From Bolinopsis microptera (taxonomy: Eukaryota > Ctenophora > Tentaculata > Lobata > Bolinopsidae): a stretch of 64,000 bases of DNA. The stretch is from contig NC_087080.1 of the NCBI RefSeq assembly GCF_026151205.1, forward strand, positions 5,187,096-5,251,095. The letters are read 5' to 3'. The notes under the pieces were generated by a model that saw only the letters and a program-made list of their open reading frames with translations, did no database searches and was not told the DNA's origin. This document shows positions 12,000-23,700 of the stretch, in pieces. The stretch's first letter is position 1, and every line of letters begins with the position of its first letter. The position numbers and the translations under genes are program-made.

Positions 12000-12480
12000 C
12001 TGGTGGTGTTGTTTATCACATAGAAGACCGGCACACTTCTAGTTATCCACTTCTAGTTCTCCTCCCACACTTCTAGTTCTCCGCCCAATTTGAAAAATCA
12101 CGTGATCTTAGTGAACCAATCAGAACACTGAGCTTCAACTAGTTTGTCACGAGACGTGGCATACCAATCGCTAAGTTATTCTAAGCCCTTTTAGCGGTCT
12201 TCTTGCCCGGCGATGAATATAATGTTTTTGTCGTAATATAGGGCACAACTGTGAGCTAACATGATGACCTGTCTTCAACCACCCATTTCTCCTCCAGGGT
12301 TGTCACTAGGAACTATTAATAGTCTTCACTCATGTGTTCCACACGTCCCCATTAGTTGACCTGGATTGTCTGATAGCTACAGATAATTAGACTCTTGTCT
12401 ACTCAGTGATTACACGTCTAACTTCGTGCACATTTTTCTGTTCTGTTTAATCTCCACGATATTAGAGAGTTAGATTGGAG
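12000..12480 (+). repeat. Direct repeat, copy 2
   Basis: Second copy of the 9541-9905 block, about 2.45 kb downstream in the same orientation. From 12480 to 13500 the sequence is AT-rich, with no ORF or RNA gene I can support. Confidence 0.65.
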
Positions 12481-13500
12481 GACAGCTCATCGTTATAATC
12501 TTTTGTCATTTTCTTCTCTTCTCTTCTCTCTATAAGTCTTTGTCAGACCTCATAGAAACCTGTGCTTCAACCGGACAATCTGTTAGCCGTGCGGGCGCCA
12601 CACTGCCACATCACAAACCCGTATTTCATGTTTACTCGAGCTGTTCAGCTGAAACTGCAGTATTTGAATATAGTTAACTGGAGTACGTGTTATTCGTATG
12701 TTTCTTGATTCGTTTCATTATCGTTTATAATTACTCAAGCTGGTTAAGAATATAATTAATAAGATTTCCTTCTATAGTATTCGACTTTCCAATTGACACC
12801 ATTTCTAACTTACTACGGTACTTAGCAATATTTTCGCAATTGTTGCTAATACTCACAATAATCTATAATCATGTTTCTTGTTAAAACCTGGCGCAACTTA
12901 GCGAGTTTAGAAGGTTTGTAAAGTTATTAATTGTGCTCCCTAGGGTCTTTTATACTTCAACCAAAATTTGGGTGGATAATTTTTCATGTATCTTTAAACC
13001 TCAGCTACGCCCTTTTTAGACTATGGGAAAACTATCACGATATAATAGTTATTTAAATCTGAATATATTATTTGATGGGGGTTTCTAAATGACCTTCTAG
13101 TTCTATGATACAATCAGTATACCAGGGTAAAAATGAACTAATTTTTACTGAAGAAACAAAATACCTTAAAATGCTCCTGAAGATTGTAGGACCTTCTCGT
13201 TCAATAATTATACTTATAGATTTCAAATGGTCAAGTGGAGTGGAAGTCTAATCATTGTCTAATCCATCTCAACTGTTGCAATCTTCAAGAGTAGGAAGTT
13301 TTATCCTGATTTACAAACATTAAATCCTCCTTATTATTTCAGCGTGATTTGAGTATTTAATTATTTGACCTCCACGCAACCCGCTTCTTTGTGATATAAT
13401 ATCAGCTCCACAACATAGCAAATGTCTGTTTTTGATAGTTTTGAGATAAATGCATTTTACTGATTTAAAGATTCTATATCATGTGTATAAAACACTTCTA

Positions 13501-13924
13501 AAAAATGGTATATCTGTCTATATACCATTTTAAAAACTAGAATTGTACCAAAACTGGTATATCTCACGATATACCATTTTTTCTATACTATAAACAATAA
13601 AATAATTTAACTGAGAATGGTATATCTGAAGATATACCATTTGGGCTGGCTAAAGTCTATAAAATGTGTATAGATATACCAGTTTTATAGAAGATAAGTT
13701 TCTTGAAGGTGGTCTATCTGCAGATATACCATTTTGTTTTCATGATTGTTAAAAGCTAAAATGGTATATTGTAACATATACCAGTTTTGGAAAAATAAAA
13801 TTTCACTTTTTTTCAAAAATTTCTTCAAAATTGTTCAAAAAAAGTTCCAAAGATGCACCTTTTCACCCTGAAGACTATGAGCTACCTGCGCAAAATTGGT
13901 ATATGTTCAGATATACCAGTTTTG
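13501..13924. repeat. Cluster of seven GGTATATC hairpins
   Basis: Seven short inverted repeats share the design (A)AAATGGTATATCT-loop-AGATATACCATTT(T). They lie at about 13502-13531, 13550-13581, 13616-13641, 13660-13696 (half degraded), 13704-13736, 13758-13788 and 13890-13924. Arms are 10-14 bp and loops 2-8 nt. The DNA between them is unrelated, so the hairpins rather than a longer unit are what repeats. They end about 0.8 kb before the start codon of the giant D8C gene. They could be small mobile palindromes, transcript hairpins or binding sites; nothing here decides which. Confidence 0.75.
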
Positions 13925-14734
13925 CATGTGGTCCCTCAAATACACATTTTAAGTACCTTCGCTGTGTCTTGACGGTCAGAACACGCTATAAGTAGCTACT
14001 CTATGCGTTAATAATTAACTTAATTATGTAACACAACTAGGTCAGATGATATTCTTAATTCCTGTTAGTCTAATTATTATATATGAGACAAGAGAAACGC
14101 CATCTTAGGACTCGAGGAGGATTAGGACTCGAGGAGGATTAGGACTATGTTTAATGTTCTGTGTAGAACTGAACATTGTTAAATTGTAGCAACGCTGCAT
14201 CGGCGCCTATATAATTCAACCTCTGAAAAGAATCTCGACGTTTTTAAGGAAAACTTAAGGTGGTTAGTGCAAAAAATTAATTAATGTGCACCTAAAATTT
14301 GAAATAATTCGTATTTTATTTTTTGAAAAATGTATGCAACAGAAAAATTTGTGCTGTCGTACTTCTAAATAATATAGAAAAGTCGCCAGCTCTATTTTCT
14401 GCGTTAAGAAATTAACTAAACTAAACTTTTTAAAAGTAGCAAAAAACCTTAAAAAGGAGAAACGAATTTTTTCAAACGGTTTTGGTGTATGTCCCCTTAG
14501 TTGCCACTTGAATTTTATTTACTCTAATCTACTTTGTTTATGTTGTAGTTATACTTATTAAAGAGACCTTAGGGAGTACAGCTAACTCTCAAACCTTTTA
14601 AAAACTCGCTAAGTTGTGCCAGGTGTTCACCAGTTACTTTATTATCACTATTTATCACGTAAATAGATTTGTTAGATCATTAAGATAATTAACACCGCCA
14701 CCTTTGATAGCAAATAGAAGAAAGTACAAAGCAA

Positions 14735-14743
14735 ATGTTATGA
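14735..14743 (+). promoter_or_regulatory. Two-codon upstream ORF overlapping the D8C start
   Basis: An ATG at 14735 is followed by one codon and a TGA at 14741-14743, which overlaps the ATG of the main reading frame at 14740. A scanning ribosome using the first ATG would terminate on top of the real start. It could damp translation or allow reinitiation. That role is inferred; the overlap is seen directly. Confidence 0.4.
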
Positions 14744-17700
14744 GGTTGTCAAGTCTTTGTGTGCTGTTTCTTGCAGCAGTAACAGGACTGAGAGCCGACG
14801 GCGAAGAAGCTGTTGAGAAAGAATGGCCAGCTTGTGACTCTGCTGCCGCTGACAAAACAGCAGTCAACCCCCTTTGCGATCCATGCTCACCCAAAGTGTA
14901 CGTGGAATACGCGGACGAGCGTAACACACAGGTTTACCAAAAACCTCCAGGCTCCAGACTTAACAACTACGCTGTGAAGGGCTGGACCAGGTTTATGAGT
15001 GGTTCAGGAAGGCTCCTGACCACCTGCCCCCTGATGTACAGTTGTGGAGGTATCTACCCTATCTGGCTGAACTCAGAGCACCCTGAAGAGGATGCAGGTA
15101 TCACTGACGGAGAAGTGTGCTCACATTTCACTAACGGTAACTGTTGTACCTACAAAAGAGCTATCCGCATGAAGAACTGTGGCAGCTACATGGTCTATAT
15201 GCTTACTTACAACTCTCCAGTAACCAGCTCTTATAACGGAGCTTACTGTGTGGCTCCCGCTGAACAGCCAGATGTGTGTAATGATAGTACATTTACCCTG
15301 AAAGAAGACACGTGGGCAAGAGGAGAGCTCCAAACTTCTACTTCTAATAGTCACGATCCCATCCAAACAGATAACACCGACAACTGGTTCTCCTTCGCCG
15401 CTGGTAAAGGAACCATGAAGAGGACCTGTCCAGGTATCCACCACTGTGGTTGGAGATACCCTATGTGGCTGGGAGGTGAGTACCCCACAGAAGAAGGTAA
15501 GATTTCTATGTTGATGGGGCACGCTGCCACTTCTGCATCTAACGTATGCTCCATTACCAACTCTCATCCAGTTTATATCGTCAAGTGTGGAGAAACATAC
15601 TACCACAAGTATACCAGGATAATATCCTACTCTGGGTATTGTGTAGATGAAGACTTCTCCGACGTGTGTAAGAACGCTGTGGAGCTGTCTGAGGAATGGA
15701 GAGGAACAACTATTGATAAGACACGTGATCACTGTGACACACTTGGTCTGAGCGACTTTGAGAGCTGGTACCGTATGAACGTGTACGAGAAGAAGATGCC
15801 GGATCATTGTGTGGCTCCCAACAAATGTGGCGGAGACACAGGGTACTATGTCGGGGGAGAACTTGGTCATCCAGCTGCAGGCGAGGGAATTGTAGGAAGA
15901 ACATTCTACTACTCTTCAGCTTCCAACTGCAAAGCCAGCGCTCTAAACGGACACATCCTCAACTGTGGTAACAAAGATGACGGAGACGATTACATCTACA
16001 AATGGGTCAAACCCTCTGGATGTGACCGTGTGTTCTGTGTAGAACAGGATCCATGCTCCAGCACTGTGTACAAAAAGTTGGACCAGGATGGCAGAGCTGG
16101 CAGAACCGCCAGTGCTGATAAAATCAGTGACAACACTCTGGAACACGGCTGGTACAGATTCCCCAGGGATGAAGGTATTATGGCTAAGTCACCTGTCCTA
16201 CCTGGACACAGTGGTATCACCTACCCTGGATGGTATGATGGAGAGTATCCTCTGGAAGAAGACGATGAAAAGACCGGAAGAGCCTGTTTCTCTTACAACG
16301 GTAACCCATGTTACCAAGAGAGACCAGTGACTGTCAGGAACTGTAAGAACTTCTACGTGTACCATCTACAACAGACTGCTGCTAACTATGGATATAACTT
16401 TGAGCAGGACGTCTGCAAGCTGGAGACAATGAAGATGGATCAGGAGTGGAGACTTCAGTACAACCTGGATGCTATTACACAGACAGACAGCACACTGAAG
16501 GCTGGGTGGTACGAAGTAACAATTGGAGAGAAGCAGCTTGCTACAGAGAAGACTCTCTACAAACACGGAGGAAATGGCAAGTACCCTGGATGGATTGAGG
16601 GAGAGCACCCTGCTGAGACCGAAGGAATTGTTGAGAGGACAGTGTTTTTCACAACGACCGATACGAACAACAAGGGAGCAAGCACTAAAATTTACATCAG
16701 GAACTGTGGAACTAAATATATCTACTATATCCGACCATTCTCCAACAACTACTTCTACGCGATTGCAGATAATCTGTGCCAGAAGGGAAGCTACGAGGAG
16801 GTAGATCAGGACAACAGACTTTACTCTAACCCTTCAGAGCTGAACAACCCCTGGAATAACGACAACAGATTCTTCGTTACATACACATCATGGTATAGAT
16901 TTATGAATGGTAATGGTAGACTTGCCGAGTACCCCAAGATAAAATCAAACTGGAGAGGAGGATTCCAGTATCCTTACCAGTTCGAGGATGGCTCTCACGC
17001 TAAAGTCCCTAATGCAGGAGATATAAGCGAGGAGCTGATCATGGAGCACTACAGAAGTCCTGGAACCGAACTAAGAGGAGCCAGTGATCGGTATATTGGC
17101 TGGACTTGGAAGATGACCATCAAGAACTGCGGTGCTTACTTCGTCTACAAAATCCCACCTCTGAGTGGGAGTTATACCAGATCCGGTGTCGTAGTTGATG
17201 ACGATGACGATAGCGTATGTGAAGACGACAGATACACAGAGACTGACGACAAGATGAGACTTGTCTCCTCGGTCGCTACCGGAACTGGAACCTCTGACGC
17301 CTACCTGGCTGAGGGGTGGTACCGTCTAACAGCAGGACTTGGATACATGCCAACCTCAACATTCATCGGCACACAATGTTCCACCAAGTACCACGGACAT
17401 CTCCAGTATTCTCATCCCACACAGGAAGAAGGTATTGTAGAGAATAACGTGAGATTTATGAGTACAAGTGTAAGTGTAGCTTCTAACAGGAGAACTTGGG
17501 TGAAGACCTGTGATGGGTTCTTCTTGTACCGTCTTAGAGAGTCTCCAAGTGCTGATTACAGATATTGCGAGGCAACACCCGGGTGTAAGAACGCCAGAGA
17601 ACTTGAAAGCATGTGGAGAGTGAACAGCAGGAAACTGATGACAGGAAGATATGAGAGCAGTGTGTTCGGTAACGACGGCTGGGTCTACTTCACTCAGGGT

Positions 17701-20700
17701 CTCAAGAGGATTCCAGAGTCACCCCCTCCTAGATCTGTAGGAGGTTGCACTTATAACGGATACATAGACTCTCATCCTAAAGAGGGAGAGGGAGCCGTAC
17801 CAAGGATTATGAGGTTCCCCGGTGTTGACAAGGAGCAACTTATCGAGGTAGAGAACTGTGGAGATAAATACGTCTACTTCCTGACCAAGAGCATCGCTAA
17901 CGACTACTGTTACGTCGCGGACACGGACGTGTGCTCTGAGGATGTATACAGAGAGGTGGACGATGTCAGGAGACTGCATTACTCTCACAAATACGGAACT
18001 GGCTTCACTAGATTCGACCTTGACAACAAGTTCAACGGCTGGATAAGATACACAATAGGAAAAGGAAGGATGATGGAGGAACCTCCTGCAATTACTAACA
18101 TGTGTACCACTGACTACCAGGGTTGGATAGACGGGGTACACCCCAAGGATAACGAAGGAGTTGTACAAAGAAAGGTATGTTGGAAGTATAACGGAAACGA
18201 CTGCGCCTCTTTTAACGAGATCTCCATAAAGAACTGCGGAGAGTACTACGTGTACGGTATTGCAAAACCACCTCCAAACAACCAGTACGGTCATTGTGTT
18301 GAACAAGACAAGACTGCGGTATGTGAGGCTGCCACTAAGTTGAACAACCCCAAGAGAGGAATGTTGACTCCTACCACTGAATACATTCACGATCAACAGA
18401 AGATCGTGCAAGACGATTATTACAGATTCATGAGCGGTTTGGGTCGTCTCACTGCTTTCCAAGTCAAGGAAGAGAACTGTGGTGGAAAATACAAAGTTCT
18501 CATCAGTGACGTTTTGGAGAAGGATCAGGAGAACGGTGACGCTCTGCTTGCCCTGAGAACGCATACCACCGGATTCACTGGAACTACCTACAGGAACTTA
18601 GGACTCCAATGTGACGGATACTGGGTATACAGACTGTTCAACATTAACCAGAACCAGCTCGCCTACTGCGTTGAAGAGGATGTGTGTGAGTCGAGCGAGA
18701 TCAAGTGGATCTACGCTACCAACTATCTGCAATGGCTCGGAGAAAAGACAGAGAACGAATGGCACGTCCTCAGCTCTGGGTGGTACGAAGTGAAGGTTGG
18801 TAACAAACGTCTTGCTTACTCTCCTTCAGACGTGTACGATTGTGGTTCCACCTATCCCGGTTACATCAACTCTCCTGAGCCCAAGATAGAGGACGGTATT
18901 GTACCAGGCAGAATCTGCTACAGAACCAGTGCCACTGCCGATCAGAGCTCCTGCCAAGTTATCTCAATGAAGAAGTGCGCCAACAAGGAACTGTATTACC
19001 TGAACAAGTCACCCAGTGCTAGCTACTCTATCTGTGTGGAGACTGATGTCTGTTCTATGGTTGAGGGTACTCCTCTAGATGAGACATGGAGACTCTCAGG
19101 CACACCTAAGTCAGCTGGTGGAAAGGACACACAGGCTATTGGCTGGTACAGGGTATCCATTGGAAACGAGAGACTGGCTCACACCAGAGAAGAGGCTAAA
19201 TGTGGAGCAACCTATCAAGGCTGGATGACACTTGGTCGACACCCTGCCGCCTCAGAGGGCACAGTAAACACCAAAATATGCTATGACACCGGCAACGGCG
19301 CTGAGAGCAACTGCAAGAAGGCTCAGGTGGTCAACTGCGGTGGTCACTACTTGTACCATCTGGAACCAGCAACTACAAACTACGGAGTCTGTGTTGAGAG
19401 CGCTGACGACAGCATGTGCAAGAGCTATAAAGAACTAGGAGATGATTGGAGAAGTACCGAATATAGTGCTACTATCGATAAATCAGACCACACTCTCGAG
19501 ATTGGCTGGTACAGATTCACAACAGGTCTGGGCAGGATGGCGTCTCATTGTCCTGACTACAAGCACGGTGGTGGTTACTATCCTTCATACGCGTACGATC
19601 TGGAGATGCCCGCTGTTGACGAACCAGTAAAAGAGTTCACGGTAATGTGGAGACACAGCAGTACCTGCACATGGACATCTCTCAAGAGTCACGTAAAGAA
19701 CTGTGGAGATTACCCCGTCTACTGGCTGCCAAGGCAAGGTAACGGTCACACCACTTACAACGTTGAGGCAGACTCATGTGACGCTTCAGAATACGAGGTG
19801 ATTGATGACGACAGAAGGTTGGCCTGGAAGCCAACAACAGATAACCAGGCTGACACCACCCTGAAACCTGGTTGGTACAGGTTCAACAACGGACTCAAGA
19901 AGATAAACGAAGAGTGTGTTCCCACACAATACGGCGGTACCGATTATCCTGGTTGGATGACTGGAGGACACCCGGATGTTGGGGAGACAGTATCAAGGAT
20001 CGTATATTTCAGAACAGGCGCCAACTGCAAACATGTCGCCAAGAATATCAAGGTCAAAAACTGCGGAGCCTTCTACATCTACAAACTGGTCCCAACACAA
20101 GATGGCCGTGGGTACACCGTCGCAAGTGAGCCTTGTGACTCTGATCCCAGAGTATTCGATCAAGAAGACAGGAGCATATACGGTCGTAGCAGCTCTATGA
20201 CTAACGACAACGGACTGGCTGAGGGATGGTACCAGTTTACTGTTGGTAACGGAGTGATGCCCAAGTCTCCACCCGCACCCAAGTCTTGTAGGACAGATTA
20301 CCCAACATGGTTGGATGATCCTGATCCCACCCCAGGCGAGGGAGTCGTAAAGAGGACCCTCTGTGCGGTTAACGGTGCAAATCCTTGCAATTGGCAGAAG
20401 GAAATCAATGTGAGAAATTGCGGAAACGACAAAATGATGTACTACCTCACAGCTTCGCCTCCTTACTCCGCCTCAAGATACTGTGTAGATGATTCAATGG
20501 ACAACGTCTGCAAGAACGCAAAACCACTGAATGATGAGTGGAGAGGATCGAGCCAGCCCGGAACCGGTAAAGCTGATAGGCTCATTCCTGAGGGTTGGTA
20601 CAAGTTTGCTACTCACGGTAAGAGGATGGCTAACTACCCGGTAAGAAAGAACTTCTGTGGAGCTGATTACCCTATCTACATGAACGCAGATCACGCTGAG

Positions 20701-23700
20701 AAAGGCACCTGCGCGCAGAAACAACTTTACCAGGTGTACGCAGACAACAACTGGACCTGGAGAACTGGGTACATTATGGAGTGTCACTGTATGAACGATG
20801 ATTACATTTACTACCACGTGCCCAACGTATCTCCCCTGACGTCCTACAACGGTGCCTACTGTGTCGAGGAGGATCCCTGTAACAAACACGAAAGGATGAC
20901 TCAAGACACGAGAAGTCCTTGGTATAACACCAACATCGGCAACAACGACCACACCGGCGGTCCAAAATGGGTCAAGATTGAAACAGGACTAGGAGTGATG
21001 CCTAAATTTGTACCAGAGGAGATCAGCTGTGGAAACAGGTATGCTGGATGGTACAATGGTGAGATGCCTACTGAGGTCGGAAGCATGGTCAAAGGACAAT
21101 ACTGTTTCGTGACGAGTGCCTCTGCTAAGTGCTCCAGTCCTCGTGATGCCAGGGTAAAGAAGTGTCCTGGTGGATTCTACGTTTATCATCTCCTACCTAC
21201 TGCTAACGGTAACTACGGATACTGCGCTGATTCTGATGTGTGCGATGTAGCGTCAGAAGAGTGGGGAAGGGAAGAAAACAGCAGGCTGCAATACACATCA
21301 ACCTCTGGGTTCTACAGCTCCACACAGAAAGCAGATTCAGGTCTGGGTAACAAATGGGTCAAGATCACAACAGGTCTGGAGCGCATGCCAACTGAAGCTC
21401 CTGGTTACATGTCGTGTGGTACACGGTATCCTGGTTGGATGGAGGGAGAACACCCCATCCCAGCTGAGAGAGTGGTAGACAGGAAGATTTGCTTCGTAAC
21501 CAGTACTGATAACAATTGTGGTGCTTCCAAGGATATCAAGGTGGTTTCTTGTATGAGAAACAACAAACAGTTCTACCTCTACAAATTATACACCATCGCC
21601 GGCGGTAGTTATCGATATTGTATTGACGAGTCTCCCGATGAGGTTTGTAAGATCCCAGACTCTGGTATCAGATACGTCACTGACGAGAGGCATGGAACTG
21701 GTCACTACTATGACAGCGGCTTCCCCGCTGACTACCAAGTGTACAAGATCCCCACCTGGATGGAGGTGACCATCCACAAGAAGAGATTTGTTCACCAGCC
21801 CCCTGTTCCGTACTTCTGTGGTGGTATCCAAGCTGGTTGGGTTGAGGATCCTGCTCCGGGACCCAATGAGGGAGTGATTGACACTAGAGCCTGCTACAGG
21901 GACCAGGGTTCTAATGATGTGTGTTACCAGCCCATGCCTATGAAGATGAAGAACTGTAACGGTAAAATGAGGTATCTGTACGCTCCAGCCGCTGCTGCTA
22001 GGAGGAACATGTGCGTAGAGGAAGATATCTGTGATGCTAAGAGCCACGAGACATTTGATGGAGAAACATGGAGAACAGCCTTCACAAAGACAGAGGGAAC
22101 AACCTACAAGAGGGATTACCAGAAGATGGACACCTCTCCCTACAGAGGATGGTTCAGATTCACGGGAGTGGGACATAACAGGATCACGGAGGTACAGCAA
22201 GAGTACATGTCCTGTGGAACACAGTACCCAGGATGGTTGAATGGGGAACACCCCTCCACTGAGGAAGGTGTAGTTCGGAGGATTGTCTCCTTCACTACTG
22301 CTGCCTCTACGTACACCAGTACTACATCTGAGATATTCATAAGGAACTGTGGTAACTTCGTGGTTTACAACATGAACTTTAACTGGTGGAACACTAACTG
22401 GGGACTGTGTGTTGATACCGATGTGTGCAAGGCCAGCGTTGGAGAACTCGACCAAGATCACCGTCTCGTGAACGCTTGGGGCAAGATCGCCCAAACCGAT
22501 GACCGCAGTTTACCTCGAGGATGGTACAAGTTCACAAACGGATTCGAGAAGATGCCTGAGAAATGCCCAATCGCTGAATCGTGTGGGTCTCTAAAGCCAG
22601 GTTACCTCTCTCAACCCCATCCTGATATCGGAGAAGGTATTGTTGAGAGGAAGGTATGTTTCGGAGATGCTGACCAGTGCTGCTCCAGCTCCAGAGATGT
22701 GCTAGTGAAGAACTGTGGTACTCACTTCGTCTACAGACTCTACCCTACTACTACCTACGAGAAATACTGTGTCGAGGAGAGCACAACTACCATGTGCAAC
22801 GCTAACGCTTACGACGAGATTGATGATGACTGGAGAGGTGAAACTGTTGCATACGATAACGCCGATAGACATGACGATACCCAGCTCACCCCAGGAAACT
22901 GGATTCGATTTACAAACTACCTCGGTAGAATGCCTGAATACTCCATGTCTATATACAGCTGTGGACACTACTATCCTGGTTATCTCAGAGGAACTCATCC
23001 TACCAGAGCGGAAGGTGTTCGCAACTACAATATCTGTTGGTCCACGTCTATGACTAACGAAGGTCAGTCCTGTAAGTGGGCCCGAGTACGGAACTGTGGT
23101 AGCTACTACCTATACCAGATGGAGAAGCCTCCATCGTGGCAGTATGGTTTCTGTGTAGCCCAGGACAACTGTAAGGACACCAGAGAGCTGGCTGATAGGT
23201 GGAGACTGGTTGTTAACCCTTATATTAGTGGACAGAGCAAGGCTGCAGATCAGACTGTTAAGAAGGGTTGGTACAGGCTTGCTATTGGGCACGGTACTCT
23301 TCCCATGTTCGAGCCTGATACAGCTTACGGAGGTGCCGCCTACCCATCCTGGATGCTGGGTGAACTACCAGGACCTGATGATGGTGAGGTGGAGAGGACA
23401 GCTAGGTTTGCCGGAACTACACACCAAATCAAGATCAGAGTAAAGGACTGCGGAGAGCACTACTCATACTGGCTCCAACCTACTCCTAACGCTAACTACG
23501 TGTGGAGTATTGATACTGATGTGTGTCTGCACGCTAACCCTCTAGCAGAGGAGTGGAGGAACATGTTCTACGTGTCTGAGAATGAAGATGACCTACACAC
23601 TGACTACCAGAAGGGTAAGGATTGGTACAGATTCACTACTGGATTCCAGATGATGGCTGAGTCACCTCCCGGTCCTCAGTACTCCTGCGGTACCAAGCAC

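Noticed and set aside
15121..22494. Long antisense ORFs (up to 302 codons) opposite the D8C gene
   Set aside because: They follow the Cys/Tyr/Asn-rich codon use of the real gene read backwards, recur with the modules, and have no recognisable domain or start context.
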